From: Candidatus Zymogenus saltonus
GTDB lineage: Bacteria; Desulfobacterota; Zymogenia; Zymogenales; Zymogenaceae
Length of the DNA: 64,000 nucleotides
Assembly (NCBI GenBank): GCA_016929395.1
Contig: JAFGIX010000003.1
Location: forward strand, 80,546-144,545
Direction: 5' to 3'
Shown: positions 59,656 to 64,000 of the stretch, piece after piece
Position numbering within the stretch: the stretch's first letter is position 1
How the letters are laid out: each line of letters opens with the position of its first letter
Position numbers and translations under genes: made by a program
The notes under the pieces: model-generated
Told to the model about the DNA's origin: nothing
The model's database searches: none
What the model saw: the letters and a program-made list of their open reading frames with translations, nothing else

Positions 59656-59684
59656 TTGACACGGACATTCGGTTTGGATAAAAT
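59656..59684 (+). promoter_or_regulatory. strong sigma-70 promoter of yicC-remA-gmk-pyrF
   Basis: TTGACA (59656-59661), 17-base spacer, TAAAAT (59679-59684). The start would be near 59691, about 30 bases before the yicC GTG. Confidence 0.85.
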
Positions 59685-59719
59685 AGCCGGATGATTGATA
59701 AACAGGCGGAGAATATAAA

Positions 59720-60601
59720 GTGAGTGAAATCTGCTCCATGACGGGATACGGCGAGGGGAGCTGGGATTGTGAGGGCGGCAAGTATCATATCAGCGTCAAG
59801 TCCTTTAACCACAGATACCTCGATGTCAGGGTAAAACTCCCTAACAAGTTCGATCCCTGGGAGTTTGAGATCGTAAACAGAATAAAGGAGCGGTTTGAGC
59901 GGGGGAGGATAGAGCTTTATGTGGGCGAGGTCCCAGGGGAGGTAAGGGCGGGAAGACCCTGCGTCGACATCGATCTAGCGGGGGAGTATGTGGGCATTCT
60001 TGGTGCGTTGAGGGACAATCTCGATATAAAGGGCGAGATCAGTCTGGATACCCTCGTTCGGATGAAGGGAGTCGTCAATCTGGCCGACGACCCGGGGGAT
60101 ATGGAAAGGCTGTGGGGGGAGTTTGAATCGGCCCTTAACGGAGTTCTCGATGGCTTGGCCGGGGAGAGGGAGCGGGAGGGGCGAAGGCTCAGAGAGGATT
60201 TAGATAATCGCCTTGCAAATATAGGGGAGATAACGGCCGAGATCGAAAAAGCGGCCCCTGGGATGGTCGGGGGCTACCGCGAGCGCCTTAACAGGAGGAT
60301 CAACGAGCTTTTGGAGATCAAGGTCGACCCAGAGAGGATCGAGCAGGAGGTGGTCATATACTCCGACCGCTCCGACATAACCGAGGAGCTGGTGAGGCTG
60401 AAAAGCCACATGGAGGGCTTTAAGGAAGCCTTAAATGACGGAAGCCCCGCCGGGAAAAAACTCGACTTCTTCCTCCAGGAGATGTCAAGGGAGATAAACA
60501 CCATCGGGAGCAAGGCGACGGTTGAGAGTATATCGGGACTTGTCGTCAGGGCGAAGGTCGAGATAGAGAAGATGAGACAGCAGGCACAAAATATCGAGTA
60601 A
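59720..60601 (+). CDS. yicC: YicC/YloC family endoribonuclease
   Basis: A 293-residue YicC family protein, an endoribonuclease implicated in small-RNA turnover in Escherichia coli. It starts at GTG with MSEICSMTGYGEG, and has SFNHRYLDVRVKLP, EIEKAAPGMVGGYRERLNRRI and the conserved end DFFLQEMSREINTIGSKA. GGAGA precedes the start. The length is normal. It leads a four-gene unit with remA, gmk and pyrF. Confidence 0.92.
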   Translation: MSEICSMTGYGEGSWDCEGGKYHISVKSFNHRYLDVRVKLPNKFDPWEFEIVNRIKERFERGRIELYVGEVPGEVRAGRPCVDIDLAGEYVGILGALRDNLDIKGEISLDTLVRMKGVVNLADDPGDMERLWGEFESALNGVLDGLAGEREREGRRLREDLDNRLANIGEITAEIEKAAPGMVGGYRERLNRRINELLEIKVDPERIEQEVVIYSDRSDITEELVRLKSHMEGFKEALNDGSPAGKKLDFFLQEMSREINTIGSKATVESISGLVVRAKVEIEKMRQQAQNIE

Positions 60602-60635
60602 CATTATTGAACGGTGAGCGAAGGTAATATATAAA

Positions 60636-60914
60636 ATGAAGTTCAAGTTGTTAAGCCTCGGTTTTGGAAACACGGTCATGGTGAATCGGGTAGTGGCGAT
60701 TATCAACCCGGACTCGTCTCCTGTAAAGAGGCTCAGGGAGGAGGCGAAAAAGGCCGGGGCGCTGATCGACGTGACTCACGGAAGGAAGACGAGGTCTATA
60801 ATAATTACCGACTCACACCACGTTATCCTGTCGGCCATCCAGACCGAGACGATAGCCCAGCGCCTGGAATCCTCCCAGGGGGGAGAGGTGGACTTTCCCG
60901 TTTCAAATAAATAG
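60636..60914 (+). CDS. remA: RemA family (DUF370) regulator
   Basis: A 92-residue protein with the DUF370 features [47 protein letters not shown] and TIAQRL. In Bacillus subtilis RemA is a ring-forming DNA-binding activator of matrix genes. Here it keeps its usual spot between yicC and gmk, which suggests an old operon. The ribosome site is weak (AAGG at a distance). Confidence 0.92.
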   Translation: MKFKLLSLGFGNTVMVNRVVAIINPDSSPVKRLREEAKKAGALIDVTHGRKTRSIIITDSHHVILSAIQTETIAQRLESSQGGEVDFPVSNK

Positions 60915-60990
60915 GAAATTTTCTCTTGGGATTTGAACGGCCTTCATCGTTTAAATTTAAGACTTATTTTGGATGTTTTTAAGGAATCAC

Positions 60991-61608
60991 ATGACAAAGA
61001 GGGGAACGGTCTTTATATTCTCAGCACCTTCGGGCGCCGGAAAGACCACGATCGCGTCGAGGGTGGCAAGGGAGTTCCCGGATATTCACGTCGGCATCTC
61101 CAACACCACAAGAAAGCCCCGGGGAAAGGAGCGCAATGGGGAGGAGTACTTCTTCGTCTCGGAGGGCGAGTTTGCAAAGATGGAGGGCGAGGATAAATTC
61201 CTGGAGACGGCCAACGTCCACGGGAACCTCTACGGGACGTCCAGAGACGAGGTGATTCCATATATAAAAAGTGGGACGGATGTGGTCCTCGACATCGACG
61301 TTCAAGGGGCGGTGAAGATAAAAGAGAAGATAGAGACCGTCTCTATCTTTATTTTACCTCCCAGCGTTGATGAGCTTGTAAGGAGGCTGGTAAAAAGGGA
61401 GACGGACAGCGACGAGAACATCAAGAGGAGGATCGCAAACTCCAAGGAGGAGGTAAAGAAGGCCTACGAATTCGATTACCTCGTTGTCAATAACGACCTT
61501 GAAAGGGCGGTTCACGATGTCTTTGAAATCATCCACTCCGAGCGGAAGAGGATTGAGAGAAACAGTGATCTGCTCGACACTTTTTTAGATGGATACGACA
61601 AAAGATAA
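60991..61608 (+). CDS. gmk: guanylate kinase
   Basis: A 205-residue kinase that turns GMP into GDP. P-loop SAPSGAGKTT, SNTTRKPRGKERNGEEYFF for GMP binding, and LDIDVQGAVKIKE are all present, with the usual lid. AAGGA sits just before the ATG at 60991; the ATG at 60973 is less likely. It overlaps pyrF by 20 bases, an unusually long overlap for translation coupling. Confidence 0.95.
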   Translation: MTKRGTVFIFSAPSGAGKTTIASRVAREFPDIHVGISNTTRKPRGKERNGEEYFFVSEGEFAKMEGEDKFLETANVHGNLYGTSRDEVIPYIKSGTDVVLDIDVQGAVKIKEKIETVSIFILPPSVDELVRRLVKRETDSDENIKRRIANSKEEVKKAYEFDYLVVNNDLERAVHDVFEIIHSERKRIERNSDLLDTFLDGYDKR

Positions 61609-62314
61609 AAATGCGGGGGAGCGGATAATAGTCGCCCTCGATTATGCGGATTTAAAAACCGCCGAGGAGTTGGTTCGCTACCTTAAGGGTATAATCTCCT
61701 TTTTCAAGGTGGGGCTCGAGCTCTTCACTTCCTCGGGCCCGGGCGCCGTAAAAATGGTCACCGAAAACGGCGCAAAGGTTTTCCTGGACCTCAAGTTCCA
61801 TGACATTCCTAACACGGTGGTAGGGGCCGTTTCGAGCGCCTTGAATTTAAGCGTTTCGATGCTGAACGTCCATGCAGCGGGTGGAGAAGAGATGATGCGG
61901 GCGGCCGCCAAGACGGCGGCGGAGTCCGAAAATCGGCCGAAGCTGCTTGCCGTGACGGTCTTGACCTCGATTGACGAGGAGGGCTTTCGCCAGATCGGCT
62001 TTTCTGGATCGATCGGGGATTCGGTGGTGAATCTTGCGAAATCTGCCAAAAATTCCGGCCTCGACGGGGTTGTCTGCTCTCCCAACGAGATTCGACCCGT
62101 AAGAGAAATCCTCGGGGCCGATTTCCTCATAGTGACGCCGGGGGTGCGCCCGACATGGTCGCAGAAGGACGACCAGAGACGTGTCATGACGCCGGCGGAG
62201 GCCCTTAACGCCGGCGCCGACTACATAGTGATCGGAAGACCCATAACAGCGGATAAAGATCCAAGGCGGGCGGCGGAGAGGATCATCGAAGATGTGGATG
62301 GTGAGAATATTTAA
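61589..62314 (+). CDS. pyrF: orotidine 5'-phosphate decarboxylase
   Basis: A 241-residue enzyme that makes UMP from OMP, the last step of pyrimidine synthesis. It has VALDYADLKTAEELV, the catalytic DLKFHDIPNTV (Asp67, Lys69, Asp72) and ADYIVIGRPITA. The start overlaps the gmk end by 20 bases. Its presence in place of the more usual rpoZ after gmk is notable. It is the last gene of the unit. Confidence 0.95.
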   Translation: MDTTKDKNAGERIIVALDYADLKTAEELVRYLKGIISFFKVGLELFTSSGPGAVKMVTENGAKVFLDLKFHDIPNTVVGAVSSALNLSVSMLNVHAAGGEEMMRAAAKTAAESENRPKLLAVTVLTSIDEEGFRQIGFSGSIGDSVVNLAKSAKNSGLDGVVCSPNEIRPVREILGADFLIVTPGVRPTWSQKDDQRRVMTPAEALNAGADYIVIGRPITADKDPRRAAERIIEDVDGENI

Positions 62315-62372
62315 TCGAAGGCAGGGAGGGCCCAGTCAAATATTCGGTGGGGGGATCGCAGAAGTCCGGGCT

Positions 62373-63020
62373 TTATATCCTTTTAGCAAACACCAAAGCC
62401 TTTGTGCCCGGCTTCGATTTCCTCTCCCATAGGATGTTCGGAAGCTCCCTTACTATCTCGTAGCCGTTCTTCCTGTAAAAAGGGACGGCTTTTCTATTTT
62501 GGTCCGTGGTGACGAGGTGAATTCCACAGGCGCCTTCCTCTCTCATCCTTCCCTCGAAAGCATCAATCAGCATCCCACCCAGGCCGCCCCGCTGGTGCTC
62601 CGGGAGGAGGTTGATGTGCAGGTGGGCAGGATATTTCTCGAGGAGGTCACCGGCATAAAGCTCCTCCTCGAACCTCCCGTAGCCCCTGAGACCTAAAATG
62701 AACATGACGTCCCTCGGGTGGGAGACGAGGGTTCTCGAGAACATGCGCTTCAAGACCTTCGGGATGATACGGCGGTTGTATTCCCCCTTCTGGTTTATCG
62801 TGTCGGGGGTTCCTATAATATATCCTACAGCGGTGCCGTCGGCCTCGGCGACGAAACAGTTTTCCGGCTCGTAATCAATATAGTACGAGGCGAAGATAAG
62901 ACCGAATAAAATCCCGTCGCCGAAGTGGGGAGTGGCGTCCTCTCCGAAGTAACCGGTCTTGTAACAGACGTGGAGAACTTCTTCTCTGTCCGTCTTTTTA
63001 TAAGGCCTTACATTAGTCAT
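62373..63020 (-). CDS. GNAT-family N-acetyltransferase
   Basis: A 215-residue acetyltransferase. The amino part has VRPYKKTDREEVLHVCYKTGY and a middle insertion (VLKRMFSRTLVSHPRDVMFILGL); the acetyl-CoA motif A is HINLLPEHQRGGLGGMLIDAF and motif B is NRKAVPFYRKNGYEIV. The substrate is unknown. It faces the pyrF unit on the other strand; the tRNA promoter lies about 80 bases upstream of its start. Confidence 0.88.
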   Translation of the reverse strand: MTNVRPYKKTDREEVLHVCYKTGYFGEDATPHFGDGILFGLIFASYYIDYEPENCFVAEADGTAVGYIIGTPDTINQKGEYNRRIIPKVLKRMFSRTLVSHPRDVMFILGLRGYGRFEEELYAGDLLEKYPAHLHINLLPEHQRGGLGGMLIDAFEGRMREEGACGIHLVTTDQNRKAVPFYRKNGYEIVRELPNILWERKSKPGTKALVFAKRI

Positions 63021-63101
63021 TTGGATTCGGTTTTTTTAGGAAAGTCCCAATTATAAGAGACCTAATTTATAAAATCAACGTAGAAATTATCTAAAAAAAG
63101 C

Positions 63102-63130
63102 TTGACATAAAAAAATATTCAATATAAAAT
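63102..63130 (+). promoter_or_regulatory. strong promoter of the tRNA-tuf array
   Basis: TTGACA (63102-63107), 17-base spacer, TAAAAT (63125-63130), about 20 bases before the first tRNA. The flanking DNA is A/T-rich, as in stable RNA promoters. Confidence 0.85.
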
Positions 63131-63150
63131 TGTAAGATTGTTAGATTATT

Positions 63151-63225
63151 GCTGGCGTAGCTCAACGGTAGAGCAGCTGATTTGTAATCAGCAGGTTGCG
63201 GGTTCAAATCCCATCGCCAGCTCCA
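63151..63225 (+). tRNA. tRNA-Thr (TGT)
   Basis: Acceptor GCTGGCG pairs with CGCCAGC; anticodon stem GCTGA/TCAGC with loop TTTGTAA gives anticodon TGT (63183-63185); T-loop GGTTCAAATCC is present; the CCA end is encoded. Confidence 0.96.
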
Positions 63226-63498
63226 ATCACGGGAGGGGTCGGGGGGTCGGGCAAATTTGGAGTCGAGGGGCGGGTAAGTTGGGGGTTTGGGTGAGTTGGG
63301 GGTTTGGGTGAGTTGGGGGGGTTAGGAATACTTTTTGTGGTGGGCCGGGGGATTGGAGGTCGGGAGGATTGGGGTGAGGGATTTTTAAGTAGAGGGCCAG
63401 GGTGCTTTGGGGCACGGTCAGCAATTTCATTGGGCAGGGGGGCAGGGATTATAAGGCGGGAAGGTCGGAATTCTTAGTAATCTTAATCGTGAGGATGT
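63226..63498. repeat. G-rich spacer with 17-base tandem repeat
   Basis: The spacer after tRNA-Thr is G-rich on the plus strand. TTGGGGGTTTGGGTGAG occurs exactly at 63279-63295 and 63296-63312, with a partial third copy (63313-63323). Such runs could form G-quadruplexes in the DNA or the tRNA precursor. Confidence 0.75.
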
Positions 63499-63583
63499 GG
63501 AGGGGTTCCCGAGTGGTCAAAGGGATCAGACTGTAAATCTGACGGCTCAGCCTTCGGAGGTTCAAATCCTCCCCCCTCCACCA
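63499..63583 (+). tRNA. tRNA-Tyr (GTA)
   Basis: Acceptor GGAGGGG pairs with CCCCTCC; anticodon stem TCAGA/TCTGA with loop CTGTAAA gives GTA (63533-63535); it has the long variable arm expected of tRNA-Tyr; the CCA is encoded. Confidence 0.95.
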
Positions 63584-63591
63584 TTTAACTT

Positions 63592-63668
63592 GCGGGAATA
63601 GCTCAGTTGGCTAGAGCATCAGCCTTCCAAGCTGAGGGTCGCGGGTTCGAATCCCGTTTCCCGCTCCA
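63592..63668 (+). tRNA. tRNA-Gly (TCC)
   Basis: Acceptor GCGGGAA pairs with TTCCCGC; anticodon stem TCAGC/GCTGA with loop CTTCCAA gives TCC (63626-63628); the T arm GCGGG/CCCGT is normal; the CCA is encoded. Confidence 0.95.
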
Positions 63669-63791
63669 GAACGGGGGGTCAGGTATCGAGGGTCGGGCGT
63701 CAGGGGGGGGCTGGGGTTATAATTGTTTTAAGAACATAGTACATATTTTATTGATAATAAGTATAATTGCTGTTTGGTTTTATAACGCTAT

Positions 63792-63868
63792 GCCCGCGTA
63801 GCTCAGTAGGTAGTAGCGCTTCCTTGGTAAGGAAGAGGTCACCGGTTCAAGTCCGGTCGTGGGCTCCA
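63792..63868 (+). tRNA. tRNA-Thr (GGT)
   Basis: Acceptor GCCCGCG pairs with CGTGGGC (one wobble); anticodon stem CTTCC/GGAAG with loop TTGGTAA gives GGT; the T arm is ACCGG/CCGGT; the CCA is encoded. The D arm reads AGCTCAGTAGGTAGTAGCG, with one extra T compared with the usual GGTAGAGC, so one D-stem pair is a C-T mismatch or a base is bulged. Confidence 0.92.
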
Positions 63869-63914
63869 TAATAGACTAAAGCTATTATATAAATTTTTCT
63901 GGAGGTATTGTCTG

Positions 63915-64000
63915 ATGGCCAAGAAGAAATTTGAGAGGACCAAGCCGCACGTAAACGTGGGAACGATCGGCCACATAGATCACGGGAAGACGACATTGAC
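63915..64000 (+). CDS. tuf: elongation factor Tu, 3' end outside window
   Basis: The first 28 residues read [20 protein letters not shown] and then IDHGKTTLT, which is the EF-Tu amino end with its GTP-binding P-loop (GHIDHGKT). GGAGG lies nine bases before the ATG. EF-Tu brings aminoacyl-tRNA to the ribosome. It follows tRNA Thr-Tyr-Gly-Thr as in the tufB operon of Escherichia coli, so it is probably made from the same transcript. Confidence 0.96.
   Translation, partial: MAKKKFERTKPHVNVGTIGHIDHGKTTL

Larger units (their letters stand above)
59410..59719. other. intergenic region between rfaE1 and yicC
   Basis: A 310-base gap with a terminator-like hairpin (59518-59538) and a strong promoter (59656-59684). 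A further TTGACA lies near 59620 without a matching -10. No coding sequence seen. Confidence 0.7.

Noticed and set aside
63607..63801. 64-codon plus-strand frame over tRNA-Gly
   Set aside because: It begins inside the tRNA gene and runs through the spacer; the tRNA explains the sequence.

Overview
The window looks like chromosome from a Gram-negative, LPS-making bacterium of the Deltaproteobacteria/Desulfobacterota type. Support for this: a heptose-LPS pathway (two separate RfaE/HldE enzymes and a heptosyltransferase), AddAB rather than RecBCD, sigma-54 regulation with an NtrB/NtrC-like pair, receiver-DUF4388 and roadblock proteins, an AsmA-like envelope protein, and a tRNA(Thr-Tyr-Gly-Thr)-tuf array. 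The lineage is inferred from gene families by eye. No phage, insertion sequence with an intact transposase, or CRISPR array was seen.

Layout. 1-17.3 kb is mostly minus strand: a cut-off TPR gene, a small lipoprotein, a parvulin-type PpiC lipoprotein, an aldehyde dehydrogenase, a 3-hydroxyacyl-CoA dehydrogenase, a TauE/SafE permease, asnS (plus strand), addA-addB and an AcuC-like histone deacetylase family protein. Gaps here hold large inverted repeats and a possible structured RNA. 17.6-22 kb is a signalling block: a PAS histidine kinase and an NtrC-type activator, then a textbook sigma-54 promoter driving a receiver-DUF4388-TPR protein and a roadblock protein, ended by a strong terminator.

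22-41.5 kb is a mixed housekeeping and envelope stretch: an unknown 300-residue protein, a Rossmann/DUF2520 protein, an AsmA-like protein, rfaE2, trxA, a D-threonine-aldolase-like enzyme, a CreD-like membrane protein, an acyl-CoA synthetase, a C45/AAT-like protein, a TAXI-type receptor, an unknown exported protein behind a Crp-like palindrome, a divergent phosphoglycerate kinase, a Tat lipoprotein amidohydrolase and a ComF protein.

41.8-59.4 kb is a nearly continuous glycan/LPS locus on the plus strand: a heptosyltransferase, six further glycosyltransferases, a sugar aminotransferase, two nucleotide-sugar epimerases, a polyprenyl-phosphate sugar-1-phosphate transferase fused to a CapD/PglF-type amino-terminal half, a protein with two LPS-kinase modules, an exported metallophosphatase and rfaE1. 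Many starts overlap or abut the previous stop, so most of it is probably one operon. It has an initiating transferase but no flippase, polymerase or ligase inside the window.

59.6-64 kb holds yicC-remA-gmk-pyrF behind a strong promoter, a GNAT acetyltransferase facing it, and the tRNA-tuf array, cut at the window edge. A repeated theme is G-rich low-complexity DNA just downstream of genes, nearly always with G on the coding strand.
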